Source: Cryptomeria japonica
Lineage: Eukaryota; Streptophyta; Pinopsida; Cupressales; Cupressaceae
DNA length: 64,000 nucleotides
Assembly (NCBI RefSeq): GCF_030272615.1
Contig: NC_081407.1
Location: forward strand, 440,725,213 to 440,789,212
Direction: 5' to 3'
The notes beneath the pieces were generated by a model. It was not told where the DNA came from. It saw only the letters and a program-made list of their open reading frames with translations, and did no database searches. This document shows positions 9,871 through 22,059 of the stretch, one piece after another. The first letter of the stretch is position 1; each line of letters begins with the position of its first letter. Both the position numbers and the translations under genes were made by a program.

Positions 9871-12809
9871 CATTGAGCAATAAATCTTTCAGTAAAATAC
9901 CATTGGCGCCATTGAAACACTTAAAAATGCACAGTCCTAGGAAAATGCATTAATCCCACATTCATTGGGGAATGGAACTTTTTGGTATTTATAAGCAAAG
10001 CTCTACACTAATATAATGTCAAAGCCTTAAGAGGATTTTGACACAAGGTGCTGGCTGGACGACCAGGCGAACCCCATGTGCATGGGTGCACTTCTCGAGG
10101 TGACCAAGGAGGCCGAGTGGCAACCAGGTGACCCCACGTAGGCATGGATCCTGATGTAGGCAAGTTTTGCAGAGAAAGAATGGATTAACTGGTGAGCAAG
10201 TTCATCAAGAGATCTAATAGTGCATGTTGATTCACGAAGGGAAGATGATTGAAACTTACCCTTCACAAAATGGTGAAAAGCATGTGCAGAAAAGCGAAGG
10301 TTAAAGATCATGCAGGTTCGCAGCAGATTGACGACCAACACGATTTCACAGAGTGAAGATGCATGCCCATTAGCCATCACGAAATGGTGAAAGATAACAT
10401 GGCGTACAGGTGGCAGGTCCAATGACAAGTGAGCTGGCGGGTCCGAGTGAAGTGGCGGTGACATGGCCGATAGGTGGCGGTCCACAATGCAACAAGCAGG
10501 CAGTCTTGTGGTGATCCGAGTTGCCGATAAGTGGCGAAAGATGAGGTGTCATCCCACATGGCACCTCGTGGACCCCCCGTCAATGAATCGTAGGCTGCCA
10601 TGTGGCAGGGCGTCAAGAATAAAATGGTGAGAAATCAAAGTTAATAATAAAGTCTTGACTATAGTGTAAAATCCAAAAATTTAAATGATGGTGCACATAA
10701 AAAGGATTAATTCACCCAGGGGTTGTTTTTTGCCTGAAATGGCAAGTATTATATATCACTAGAAAGCTCTCAAAATGCAAAATGCAGTTATGATGTTTGT
10801 TTCAACAAAAATCAGATATTTCAAGAGCAGTTTCCATGGGAAGGAAATGAAATTCAGTTAGGGAAAGAAGACACATGGCATGTTCTGATGAAATATGATC
10901 TTTTCCCCTCTCCTTCATATTCCCATTTCTTCTCAATTGTAAGGGTTCCAAAATTTTGGAGAAATGCTCCAGATTTTCATGGTTTCCAATTTTGAGTTTT
11001 CTTCAAGATTGTACTGGGCAGTGCTTTTATTTTAGTAATGGAGTTTAATTCTTGCTGTAGGTGTTCTTAGTTGTAGGTTCTTGTGTATGTAAGGCATGCA
11101 CAAATTCACACAGAATTTGTCTCTAAAATGTATTCTCATTTTATTCAAATCTGATTCTTAAGGAGGATCAAGTTGGTCATGAGCAGCTATGTCTGTGAGT
11201 GCAATGCTTGTTTGTAGGTAATCTTCAAGGAAGATTTTAAACTCTGTGAGAAAACATTAATAAAATAGGGTTCATGTTTCTGGATCTGATATTTTCTATG
11301 GATAAGATTAGTAATGCATTTATGCAAGAATATTTCATGATAAAGATGGATTTGCAATGAGTGTTTTCATTTGCAGTTTGATGTATGACTCTGTTGCCCT
11401 TGGATAAGGCACCGGTCTTGAAATTATAGGGATTCTCAAAGATCATTTTAAAATCCAAAATCAGAGTATAATATCTTTTCTTTCTGTTTTGTGGTAATGT
11501 CCCACCTATCTCAAGCTCCAATGTACTTGAGAGTCAATGTGAATGTAGCTAGTTTGCAGTACTTTCCTTATTGTTGAGCTATTTTTGAGATTTATGCTTT
11601 AATGGTGATGTTGTGTGTGAGTTTAGACTGTATTTGAAGTGCATCACAGGTAAACCAACCTAGGCCTTGCAGAGCTTGAAGAGAAGAAGGATTAAATATC
11701 CTTGTTTAAGTTGGTCCAGTTAGTCTTTTGAAATCATAGTTGAGGTTGGCTACCTTTCAAAATTTGGTTGTAGATTATACTGGTTGTTGATTTTGTTGTT
11801 CAGCATAAAAAGGATCCAGCACCAGATCTAGTCATCAAGATAGTAGGACGACAAAATCTAGTGATAAATAATGCATAACTATTGGAAGATCCCAGAGCTG
11901 ATTACTAATCAATATTATAACCAGTTGACCAATAAGAAATCACTAATAATAGTTTCACATCCTTATGACAGTATGAAGATATCAACAAAAATAGAAATAA
12001 AGATCAGATTGCACCAATGATGATAGGCCGTGTAATTATGACAATTGCAATTTGAATAGTAGTTTGGCTCAGATCACACCCCTTACAAAAGGTTGTAGCA
12101 TATATGAGATAGCAATTTAAATTGTAAACTTTGTAGGCAATATTACTTTATTAATTTGCCCCAAAATTAGGCACAACAGATGATGAATAATCACTAAGGA
12201 CCCAACCACCTAAGAAGGACCTTGGAGGAATCCAAGGGGAATTAGGCTTAGAGCAGGACCCAGGCAGAATCATAATCATGATCCAAGGGTTTTAGTGAAG
12301 AATCAATAACTTAGTTTAAAAGTCAGTTTCTAGAGGTTCCACCTCCTTTTATGCATGCTCTTTCTTCAAATTCGACCCAAAATAAACTCAAAATGAACAA
12401 TGAATGAGCAAAATGAGGCAGTGTGTCTATTCTAAAACAAAATGAACAAATGTTAAGGAATGAATAGAGAGAGTATGTATGTTCTAGAATAAAATAAACT
12501 CACAAAACCAATGAGGCATGCATTCACTTGCAATGGGGAATTGTCTTGTAGAAGAATGTTCACAACCTGCAACACTGAATATGTAACCTACAAACAAGAT
12601 GCTTAACATCAATAAGATTAACAATGAAGCATAATGAAATATTGAAAAGTGCATTACCTTATTGAGCTTCTCCTTGTTTCAAGAATATTTTAATATTCTC
12701 TACTTAACAGGGCCAACCACGTGAAGGTGGAAGTTCATTTGTCCCCTCCCCCCTAATATCACTCTAAATTCCTCGTTAACATCTAACATTATTTCATCCA
12801 TTAATGAAA

Positions 12810-12966
12810 CATAACATTCATCATTATCATGTAACATTCATTAACACATAACATTCATTAACATTCATTAACACATAACATTCATCAACATTCATTAACA
12901 CATATCATTCATTAACATTCATTAACAAGTAACATTCATTAACACATATCATTCATTAACACATAA
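12810..12966. repeat. Minisatellite of AACATTCATTAACACAT units
   Basis: About nine imperfect copies of ACATTCATTAAC, joined either directly or by ACATA/ACATATC. They lie at the low-coordinate edge of CACTA copy 1. Confidence 0.9.
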
Positions 12967-13099
12967 AATCCAGTTATTAACATATAATAAAATTAAAATC
13001 ATTTTTTTTCTTTCTTTTTGAAGCTTGGAGGTAAAGACTAATTGGACCATCGTTTTCATCATCATTTGTCCCCTCTTCACATCTTCTACCCTGTGCTCA

Positions 13100-15460
13100 T
13101 GATCTAGTTAATGTATGCCTAGTCCTGTACTCATGATGAGGATGTGTATGCAAAGGGGTGTCCACTGCAATAACAAAGAAATGGGTTAAATTTTTTATTA
13201 TTATTGTTACAATTATTCCATTAATTAAAAGAAAATTACCAGGGTGCTCTTTACCTGATGGGGCCACATCATCTTCTTGATCATTTTGTCTAGCCTCATC
13301 CTCAACATCCTGAACACCCTCTAAATCCTCTAGAGTTGAAACATGAAAGGTTACATTAATCAATACACCAATTGCAATTAAATTTGTTTAAAGGAATAAC
13401 AGTGGTCCTTTTTACTTGGTGGGGCTCCATCACATTCCTGATGTTGTCTACCTGGATCATGCTCAACTTGCTCACCATGGTCTACATGCTCTAAAATAAA
13501 AACAAAAAGGGTTACATTAATAACTACACCAATTTCAATTAAAGACGTTTAATTATAATAATCATTACATAAAAAAAATTTGTTCAACATGTGAATACCT
13601 CCATTACTGGGATGTACACCACGACCTTCATCATGTGCAGGTTTTGTTCCACCCTGTGCAGGCTACATTCCAATGTCATGTGCGTTTTTATGATTGCTTG
13701 ATTATTTAAAACAAATATAGTCACATTATGTTGGAAATTAACATTGAATAGATTATTGCTCAAGTATTCAATTTTAAATAATTTTCATCTAGCTTATTTA
13801 CATGATTGACGGATGGACCAGATTCTTCTATTTGCCCACTCAATCCTTTTAGACGTTTAGCCACAACTTTATAACCCTCTCGGAAGGCAATTTTCATGTC
13901 ATCTTCTGTGGGCACTCTATTGAATTCAGAGCCCTGCATTTTTTGCTTAATATCATGAATTTTGCTTGTATTATTTAATGATTAAAAAACTTGTTTGTAA
14001 TTTATTATTTCGATGTGATATTTCAATTATTAATACTTACCATTCATGCGGCAACTTTCATATAACCACCAGAGCCAAGTTTGTGTTGCCTGTGCTTTTC
14101 TAGTTTTGCCTTGCCTTTGATGTGTCGAGAAGTCTATGCAAAGTTTGAAATTGGTTAGATTATATAAGTATAAAGAGTAATTAGTACATAATTACCTCTT
14201 AATAGTATCACATACCTTCTTCTGCCTGGTGGTGTATTTCCTTTTTTATTTTTAACTCTCTCCTTTGCATCCAAAATCAGATCCTTCCACTCCCTCTCTA
14301 GAATCATGGGGGGATGCTCGTACTTTTTGTTCTTCTTAGAATGTGTCCTATACTGGTCCCTCACATACTTTATATGTTTGCCAACTTGGTCAAGGACCTT
14401 GCCTTTCTCAAATGTGTCATTTCCAAACAACCTAACCAAATGGTTTATGAGCTCATCTTTTAACTTTTTTTCTTGCTCATTCCCCCGTTTACGTATGGCG
14501 GGCTTGAAGATCTCCAATGTAATTTCATTAAGATTTTTATAAAAAATATCATTTCCTACAAACAAATCATGGGATGATTAGTCCAAAATGAGTGATCAAT
14601 AAGTAAATTACAATTACTCTATATAGCATAATAATTTTAAAGTACCTAGAACCTTCTCTATCTTTATGGGAAGCAAATATTCGGTCACCACAAATGTGAC
14701 TGGCAACGGTCCTGTACTAGAAATACAGGAAGATCTAGGAAATACTGCTTTGGTATCAACACTAGTGGCATCTTCATCCTCATGTACATGTCTTACTGCA
14801 GAAAATGAATCCACTATGAAATTCCCCCAAGAAAGAACATTTCAAGGGAAATAAACACATAACAAAAGAGTGAGAAAAAGATGGATCTACCAACTTTGGG
14901 GTCACTATGATGTGTACTAGTGGATGTATGCATGCTACGTGTTGCCAACATTGCAGTTGGTAATATAGGTGGGGATGATGGCCTCTGATGAGGCGGCGTT
15001 TGCACAGGAACATGGACATCACCTGAAGAATAATACATTAAATATATGAGCAATAACAGAGTGGTCCAGGAGCACCAAGAGCATAATGAGGAACTAGGAC
15101 AACAAGGAGCCTGTGAACACATAAAGGATATATCAAAGCATCAAATTAGTTTTAATGTATGGAACATGGTCATCACTTGAACTACATGGAGTACCCTGAT
15201 CATGACCACTAGCTTGATGAGGATGCAATAGTTATTGTAAAAACAACACGTACATATTTTAGTTCCTGACATAAAAGAGTATAAAATATAAACCATTTGA
15301 ACTTACGTTATAATTAAAGTTTTCATTACTGCTTACTTGCAAGTTTTGTACTCTTTGCATCAATTGTTGCAATCTCTCCTTTATTGCATCAGTTTGAGGG
15401 ACTTGGTATGCTAGAGCAATAATTTCTCTATTAATTTTTTTTTTGATCTTTCTCATCATT
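13100..15460 (-). pseudogene. Second CACTA protein (Transposase_24/TNPA-like), exons with splice sites
   Basis: Conserved pieces include an exon ending FVVTEYLLPIKIEKVLG (14814-14645), a donor reading CTAG then GTACTT, an acceptor TTTGTTTGTAG (about 14566), and an exon 14565-14210 rich in Lys/Glu (NDIFYKNLNEITLEIFKPA, then KYVRDQYRTH and PPMILEREWKDLI). Further down come LEKHRQHKLGSGGYMKVAA (about 14110-14040), resembling the HT.GS.S motif of plant Transposase_24 proteins, and FNRVPTEDDMKIAFREGY (13925-13870). A short coiled segment, KERLQQLMQRVQNLQV, lies at 15390-15340. Copy 2 at 48.4-50.5 kb keeps the same exons and splice points, which supports real coding history. Role inferred: DNA-binding accessory protein of the transposon. 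Confidence 0.65.
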
Positions 15461-15805
15461 GCAACAGGGTCTGTGGAATATGAGATGTCATCATTTCATA
15501 ATAGTGAGTCCACCACTATATTGTCATCAGGTAATGTAGGTGCTTTTCCCAGAACATCCGTCTGTGACAAGAATATTAGTAACATTATCAAGATTACTCA
15601 AAAACCCTAAAGAAAAGAACATAATAATATAACATTTTGATTCTATCTAATTTGTACAATTACAATGAGGTTTACCTGCTGGGTAGAAGGGCTGGGAGCT
15701 ACATCCATGTTTGTGCTATGTGTCAAATGAATGTTGCCCTATGACAAATAGTAAATATAAAAAAAAGCATTAGCGAAATGAAACCAATAGACTTAGCAAA
15801 CAAAC

Positions 15806-16618
15806 TTAATAATAAAATGATATATTGGAGTCATTAATCGAAGGTTGGTTTAAACTATATATAGTATGTACCACCCCCATGATAGTAGCTTTTTTCGTAT
15901 CCATGTGATTCAAATTGCAATCGATTAGCAGCTCTTCCCCCGCATTTATTGATTTTATCGCATATACAAATACATGATTTCCCTCACGCACCTCAAATAT
16001 GCAATTGGGTTGCTTATTAGTTGACCCAGGTCATGTACTATTCATAAAACCTACAATATTCCCTGTTGCTCTTGGCCTTCTGTCAATGTACATAGCCACT
16101 CTTTTACTTTGATCATTATCTTTCCGTTGTATATAATTCATTGAGTGCATACCTACACATACCTTTTTTATATCGAACAATCTGCATCCAATTTTTATAA
16201 TTGTAACAAGGTCCAACATACTCCATCAATTAAACAACTTTGTTGCAATAGACCTTTATGCCGTCCATGAAAATAAGGCCCAAACCATGTAATGACGATG
16301 GTGCTATGCGATATATCCTCTCATGAACACAAAAATCAGTGTTTATTGGAGGAAGTTCTTTGGGTACCCATTGTTTCTGTAGATGTTTTCACCTCAAGGG
16401 CACCTCGATGTCACCTATTCTCTCATCATTATAAGAACATGACCCTCCTGAACAAGAAAAAATTGCATGCGTTTATTGAATTTTCTCCTAATCTTTTGAC
16501 CTCTAGTTGATCTCCCTCTTTTAGACGCACTACATGTGTCACTTTTGTCTCTTCTTCCTAAATTTACCTCTCTTGAGGAAGACAGATCTGGCAAATACCT
16601 ATTTGGGGGTACCTGCAC
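15806..16618 (-). pseudogene. SET-domain gene inside CACTA copy 1
   Basis: SET proteins are mostly lysine methyltransferases. A basic N-terminal stretch (16618-16420, KRGRSTRGQKIRRKFNKRM) precedes IAPSSLHGLGLIFMDGIKVY (about 16305-16245) and YVGPCYNYKNWMQIVRYK (about 16225-16170). After a frameshift near 16140 come IDRRPRATGNIVGFMNST, then TNKQPNCIFEV and VYAIKSINAGEELLIDC (down to about 15915). These match the SET start (SxxHGLGLF), the GN.AGFINS/PNC region and the GEEL motif. Stops: one after CNKVV, one after FMNST. A second copy lies at 50820-51345. No pre-SET or post-SET Cys cluster was recognised. Confidence 0.8.
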
Positions 16619-16627
16619 TCCATCAAA

Positions 16628-16790
16628 TGAAGAAGTCAGCCCTAAAGTTGATGTTGAGATTAAAATTTGAATAAGCCCTACTGGGGCCTCAAGTGTTGAT
16701 AACTGTATTAGATTTGTTGCATATAAGAGGGTCGAGAAGGTGGAATGAGCTATAACATGTGGTTTCGATGAGAAAAAAAATCAAAGTTTT
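16628..16790 (+). pseudogene. RCD1-like fragment in CACTA copy 1, internally deleted
   Basis: On + the sequence reads EEVSPKVDVEIKI, a stop, then SPTGASSVDNCI. It matches, with drift, the + strand frame at 60563-60670 in copy 2. The 220 bases that encode the WWE-like part in copy 2 are missing here, between short AATGA-type matches. It faces opposite to the SET gene. Confidence 0.6.
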
Positions 16791-16967
16791 GACAAAATAT
16801 TGTTGCTAAAACCTGGCTTATTATTAAAGAGAAAGAAAGAAATTAATAAATGGTTTCTATAGGGTGTATTGACTTATACCTGTCATTCCATGACACTATG
16901 CAGGATCCTTGTCAAAGTGGTTCAGGTTCCTGCATATGTAATTCATTTATCTTATGCTAGCTAAAAA

Positions 16968-17330
16968 TTACATGATACGTATGCTAAAAATTACATAGTA
17001 GACAACATGAACAATATGTAGACATCATAATCATTGAATATTATTTTTCCTTACCTTTCATTTATCTAGAAAGTGCAGGGTCCTCAACAAAAGGGCTGGC
17101 GATGTCTGTAGTCAATTACCTGTTTCCACCAAGGATGACAAAACCAGACAAAATATATACATATAATCAATACATACAATTGAGCATCATAAACATTACA
17201 TGATACGTACGCTAAAAATTACATAGTAGACAACATGAACGATATACAAACATCATAAATATCATTGTTTATTTTTTTTCCTTATCTTTCGTTTATCTAG
17301 AAAGTGTAGGGTCCTCAAAAAAAAGGGTTG
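16968..17330. repeat. Direct repeat of about 125-130 bp
   Basis: 16968-17099 and 17207-17330 both run from TTACATGATACGT through GACAACATGAAC and TTTATCTAGAAAGTG to TCCTCAA. They differ by small changes and lie between the transposase and the SET gene. Confidence 0.88.
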
Positions 17331-17398
17331 AACACCATAAGTATTATATTTAAAATTTGATAAACAATAAATACATGAAATATATGAGTAATAATAGA

Positions 17399-17560
17399 AA
17401 CATATGTATCACAAATCCCATATGCATCATCATAAACATGTTGTAATCCATCATATATGTTGTAATCCATCACATATGTATCATAAATCACATATGTATC
17501 ATCATAAAGATGTTGTAATCCATCACATATGTATCATAAATCACCATCCATCACATAGCT
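17399..17560. repeat. Short tandem words CACATATGTATCAT / TGTTGTAATCCAT
   Basis: CATATGTATCA recurs about five times, interleaved with TGTTGTAATCCATCA. AT-rich and non-coding. Confidence 0.75.
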
Positions 17561-17824
17561 AATAAATATTCCACATTCAATAAATAAACACAAACTTCAC
17601 ACAAAATGCGAGCTAGTTGACATTCTATCTGTTTCCATCTCCTACAGGTGGCATGGTTCTACTATTAGGATATCATGAATAAATTATGTAATGAAATTAG
17701 AATTTAAAACACAATAAATTAATTATGTGACCATATATATAAGTAAAATAAATTTCTATCAAGAAATCAATATCAATTATATAATATTCTAATCGTATAC
17801 CAATATATTTCATTCATGTCATTG

Positions 17825-18566
17825 ATCTTCTTCTTCATCCAACTCATCATCATCATCACCACCACCACCACCACCACCACCACCACCACCACCACCACCA
17901 TCATCATCATCAACATCAACATCATCATCATCATAAACAGGAACAACATCATCATCACCATCATCATCTTGTTATTCTTCATGAACATTTCTGTTAGGAA
18001 CATCATCAGCTAACCGTCGATCGTGATCATCATCTACACCATCTTCTACTTCTTCAACATCTTCTTCTTCCATCACATTATACTTTATTGACCTTCCTCT
18101 TGGATCATGTCTAACAACAAATGACCAACCTAGTTTATGAGGAACCTCTGAGTAAATTACCTGCTCACATTGGCTTGGAATAACATAGGGCTCATTTCTA
18201 GCTAGCTCAAATGACCTTGTATTAACCATTGTAAATTCATTATCATGTTCAATAACAATTCTGTTAGGATCATTTTCATTCAATCGTAGCCTGTACCATT
18301 GGATGATGAAAATAACTAATTTGAAGGGCCTAAAGTCACACTCAAGTATATCATCCAAAATCCCATAGTATCAATTTTTCTGAGACTCGAGGATGTATGT
18401 CACTCCTAGATGAAACATTAGTCACCTGAAATACTGCACTTATTCCAGAATCACAAGTTTTCTTCATGTCATCCAAATTTTTGATGCAAAATTTATGACC
18501 ATTGCACCACATAGCCTTGTCGTGTTTCACCTTTAAAATGTCTAACATATATAATATGCACTTCAT
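17825..18566 (-). pseudogene. CACTA transposase C-terminus: DUF4216-like plus acidic/Gly tail
   Basis: Contains ILDDILECDFRPFKLVIFII followed by QWYRLRL, then NTRSFELARNEPYVIPSQCE and QVIYSEVP. This is the DUF4216 pattern seen C-terminal in TNP2-type transposases. An acidic stretch (EEEDVEEVEDGVDDDHD) ends at a stop (17972). In the same frame beyond it, the trinucleotide repeat gives Asp-Gly-Asp runs and DELDEE, so the original tail was longer. Upstream sequence to 18566 is in another frame. Confidence 0.8.
17845..17935. repeat. CAC/CAT trinucleotide microsatellite
   Basis: An unbroken run of ACC units (about 17857-17899) flanked by ATC units. On the - strand, in the transposase frame, it encodes poly-Gly flanked by poly-Asp. 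Confidence 0.95.
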
Positions 18567-19059
18567 TACAACTAGAAGAAAATTAAATAATATGGGTGAT
18601 TAATATATTTATACGTACATTTTTATCTCTTAAACCATATGCTAAATCAATTTCCCTTTGTGTAACATTGGAATCTCCATTATGAAGAGCTTCTTTAACC
18701 AATGAATCCATACCTTCCCATGTTAATGCACAACTGGATTGTTGACATCATTGAATCCATACCATCATCCAATCAATATTGTTTGCAAAATACAAATTTA
18801 GTGCATCCCACTCTCGAGCAACTATATAAAAAATAACTAGAAATTTACAACTGAAATATATTGAAGATTACGAATAAATTAACTGCAATATATATAAAAA
18901 TCATTGCAATATCGAATAATTACCTCTCTTTTTCCTCATTGTACCTTTCCCCATCAACTTCTCCCCTTCAAATTTGTTAATGGAGTTGGGACCCCAAACA
19001 CGATCTACATGGATCTTTGCCACGAACTTAGGAAGGTATTCAGTAATGTACACCATAGT

Positions 19060-19332
19060 CTAGTATACCATATATACCTCCACCATAGAACCCTCAGGAT
19101 GTGCTCTTTGTCGAACCAAAGACTTGAAAAATTTCAAGTTCCTCTCAACCATCCACATTGACCTTTTGTGTATAGGTCCACACAATTCAATCTCCTCAAT
19201 TTGGTGTATGAGGTAGTGTTCTTGTGCATTGAAAAAAGTTGAAGGTAGACACTTTTGCATTTCACAGATTAGACGAGGAATTTTTCTCTTCCAATATTTT
19301 GTATCTTCTTTATGGATTTCTTTAGATGACAA
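19060..19332 (-). pseudogene. CACTA transposase DUF4218 region
   Basis: Reads KIPRLICEMQKCLPSTFFNA, then EHYLIHQIEEIELCGPIHKR, then MVERNLKFFKSLV, then AHPEGSMVEVY. These are the landmarks of DUF4218: the Pro..FF region, the GP..R.M..ER segment and the .PEGS..E end. It lies between the TNP2 core and DUF4216 in the expected order. Confidence 0.88.
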
Positions 19333-19540
19333 CCACCTACAAGAGATTCAAGATGCAAATATATTAATGAGACTTTACAAAATAATATACAATATATTAC
19401 ATAAAAAGTAATATCACTATTTACCTCAAGTATTTTCCAAGATCATATATAACTTGCTCGACATTATGTTTGAAGTGGTCTGGGAGAAATAGAGGTAGAA
19501 CATATTGCAACAATTATAAAATGATATTTTTCATTGTTTT

Positions 19541-20990
19541 CTAACATAATACAATGAAAAGTACATGCAGTATATAAATATATAGTAAATACATAAGAAC
19601 ATGAATTACCTTAAGGAATGTATGCCAATCATGCATTTTCATCCTTGGCCCAAATTCACTTTTCTTTGTTATGAGATTGTTTATGTTTGCAGAAAATCCT
19701 GTGGGAAATTGAATTTTTCGTATGACTTCTTTTATAGAATTGCTTTGCTGCTCCATCAATAACCAAGGAAGGGCACTTATATTAATCTGGTCTCCATCGC
19801 TATTTGATTGAATGACAATTTTCATTGCATGATTGGATTCCTGAATATCACTACCAAATTTGACAATTTTTTCTTTGTCACGCCTTCCATCCAATATTTT
19901 CCATAATGTCTTTGTTATATTCTTTCCAATATGCATAGTATCAAACAAAGTCACAATTTGTAGCTTCTCGTACTAGGGAAACCTTCTAAATTGTCTAGGA
20001 TGACTCTTTAGTCCCTTTGGAAAGTGGTCATTAATGCCTTGATGACCTTCATGAGGCATATAATATGTTAAAAAGTTAACAACGATGATCACCATCAATT
20101 ACATCATCAGTAAACAAAACACAATATAAAAATATAAATTCCAAACATAAACCATTCGATGGAATGACATTACCTTAACGATTAATTCTATTATATTCTA
20201 ACTTTCATAGGTGAGGTGTCATTCTTCGTGAGTTTGATGTAGTCTCTTCTTTCCCATTGAAAGGATGTTTTTCAGTATTTTGATACTTATTATTTTTGTG
20301 GAGGAAGTACCTATACTCATCAAACACCTGCTTTCCTATACTTTTTGAATAACGAGATTTCATCTTTGGACCACAAACTAGACATGCAAAATTTTCCCTT
20401 TGTTTGAGTAACTACAAGATCATGTATAATTGGATTAAATATGATAATTTTTATATTTATAATTATGCGCAAGTTGATCACTTTAACATACCACAAAAAT
20501 GTGTTAGCCCTGGGGCATCATGAATTATCCATACAAGAATTGCATGGAATTGAAATCGTCTTTGTCATATTTTTCTAGAGATGTCATACATAGTGACACC
20601 ATTCCATAACTCCAACAACTAGTCGATAAAAGGCTCAATATATACATTCATATCTTTAACTTGGTACTTACCTAGTTGAATGAACAAAAACATTACATAA
20701 TTATTATGATCATTTTGCTGCAATATTTATAATTTAATGTGGATGACCATTAAATGAAAAATACTTGGAACAATCATTGCCAACATTATGTGCTCCCTCT
20801 TTACTAACATCCATGGAGGAATGTTATTGTTGATAACAAAAATAGGCCACATCGAGTAAGTAGATCTCATCTCTCCAAATGGATTGACACTGTCTGCTGC
20901 CAACGAAAGCCTGAGATTATGAGGTTCTTCTTTAAAGTGTGGCCACTTTTCATCTATCTCCATAAATGCAGAACCATCCGCAAGCATTCA
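19541..20990 (-). pseudogene. CACTA TNP2-type transposase core
   Basis: Seen from 20987 down: SLAADSVNPFGEMRSTYSMW, then PPWMLVKREHIMLAMIVP; DMNVYIEPFID, stop, LLELWNGVTMYDIS (about 20660-20585); after a shift, FQFHAILVWIIHDAPGLTHF (about 20555-20495); LVCGPKMKSRYSK and YRYFLHKNNKYQ, then HPFNGKEE (about 20400-20250); then MHIGKNITKTLWKILDGRR (from 19936) and MKMHDWHTFL. These are successive motifs of the Transposase_21/TNP2 family, which excises and reinserts CACTA elements. Several shifts and stops make it inactive. Confidence 0.93.
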
Positions 20991-21384
20991 AATAATGTCA
21001 TCTCAACTTCTATTGTGTGCATGGTAATCCATAAATTGCGCGAAGCTTTTGCACCTAAATAATCATTGCAAATGTGGAATAATGGGAATATAATGAACAA
21101 CCTTGCGAGGCACCTTTTTTGTTAGTTGATCTATTCAATATCTACTCCTATGGCATTCAGGGCATTCTACTGCAAATTCATGTTTTATGATATATAATAT
21201 GATCATTGGGACATGCATCTATTGATTAATATTCCATTCCAATATCTTTCATAATGGAAAATAATTCTCGGTATGAGTGAGGTAGAATATTTGATGGTGG
21301 TAACAAAAAATCACCTACCAATCTACAACCAAAAATATAATTTGTTAATATAAAGAATCTTAATGGTGCATGTTTCACCCTTTA

Positions 21385-21801
21385 TTAACTATAATGAAAT
21401 AACAACAAAAATATATGAAAAAAGATGACATATATGACATACATTAACATACGTGAGATTGTTATGTTGGATAAATTGTTCATAACCTTCAAGTTCACCA
21501 ACGACAATACAACAGAGAGAAGAGTTGTTTGGGAGCGTTCGTAAAGGGGATCGTATGCCTTCTCAAGTAGAGGTACATCATGAACAACATCCAAGTCATC
21601 TTGATCATCAAGATCAATCACGCTAGCACTAAATGTGTCATGGATCAATGTATTTATACCATCATCTTCAATTATGTTTTCTGGCGCATGATCGTCTTCT
21701 TCCATAGGATCATTATCTTCAACTTGGATATTCACACCTCCATGTTCCTCCACTTGGAAAACCAAATTCTTCGGGTTGTGGTAGTCCATATCATCTGCCA
21801 T
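21385..21801 (-). pseudogene. CACTA transposase N-terminal exon
   Basis: Starts MADDMDYHNPKNL at 21801. It is rich in Asp/Glu, then reads LLEKAYDPLYERSQTTLLSV followed by VLSLVNLKVMN. This matches the N-terminal part of TNP2 transposases, where an acidic region leads to a PLY.GC..S.L....L.NLK motif. A donor-like GT lies near 21455. Conservation ends there. Confidence 0.75.
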
Positions 21802-21905
21802 AGGGCTCTCTACCTATATAAAAATGATCGACATAAATAAACCATGATCATGATCATGATCTCATTATCAAGTGATTTCTTATGTATATAAATCGTTAAA
21901 ATGAT

Positions 21906-22039
21906 GTACAACCTAAGTTGGCCTAGTGGTAGAGAACTTGTGTTCTTAAAAGAGAGGTCACAAGTTCAAATCCCAAAGCGGGTAAGGTATGTACACCTCA
22001 TCAGCTTTGGCCCATTACCTATCAGAACAAATAAAAATT
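21906..22039 (+). mobile_element. tRNA-derived SINE with 11-bp target duplication
   Basis: The head contains an A box (TTGGCCTAGTGGTAGAG) and a B box (GGTCACAAGTTCAAATCCC), the internal promoter for RNA polymerase III. The tail ends CAGAACAAATAAAAATT. The body is flanked by perfect 11-bp direct repeats GTTAAAATGAT at 21895-21905 and 22040-22050. It lies in a non-coding interval of CACTA copy 1, so it inserted into that transposon. A functional tRNA gene is unlikely because the body runs on past the B box and lacks a clover-leaf 3' half. Confidence 0.9.
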
Positions 22040-22059
22040 GTTAAAATGATATAATGAAC

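Larger units (their letters stand above)
7570..12650. other. About 5 kb without a recognisable gene
   Basis: I find no domain or exon structure that I can name. Open frames at 8170-8511 (+), 8912-9379 (+) and 10027-10485 (-) have no recognisable motif and look like chance. The tone of the sequence suggests old LTR or retroelement flank. A promoter-like TATTTATAAGC lies near 9990. From about 10040 to 10615 the sequence is richer in G+C and CpG, with recurring GTGGCGG, GATAGGTGGCGG and AAATGGTGAAA words. Confidence 0.5.

Noticed and set aside
10027-10485. 152-codon - strand frame
   Set aside because: Lies in a G+C-richer block with short repeats; overlapping frames are also open, and no domain is visible.
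17816-18013. + strand frame with poly-Thr and poly-Ile
   Set aside because: Shadow of the CAC/CAT microsatellite; the opposite strand holds the transposase tail.
21906-21985. Possible functional tRNA gene
   Set aside because: A and B boxes are present, but there is no acceptor pairing or T-loop completion, and target duplications mark it as a SINE.
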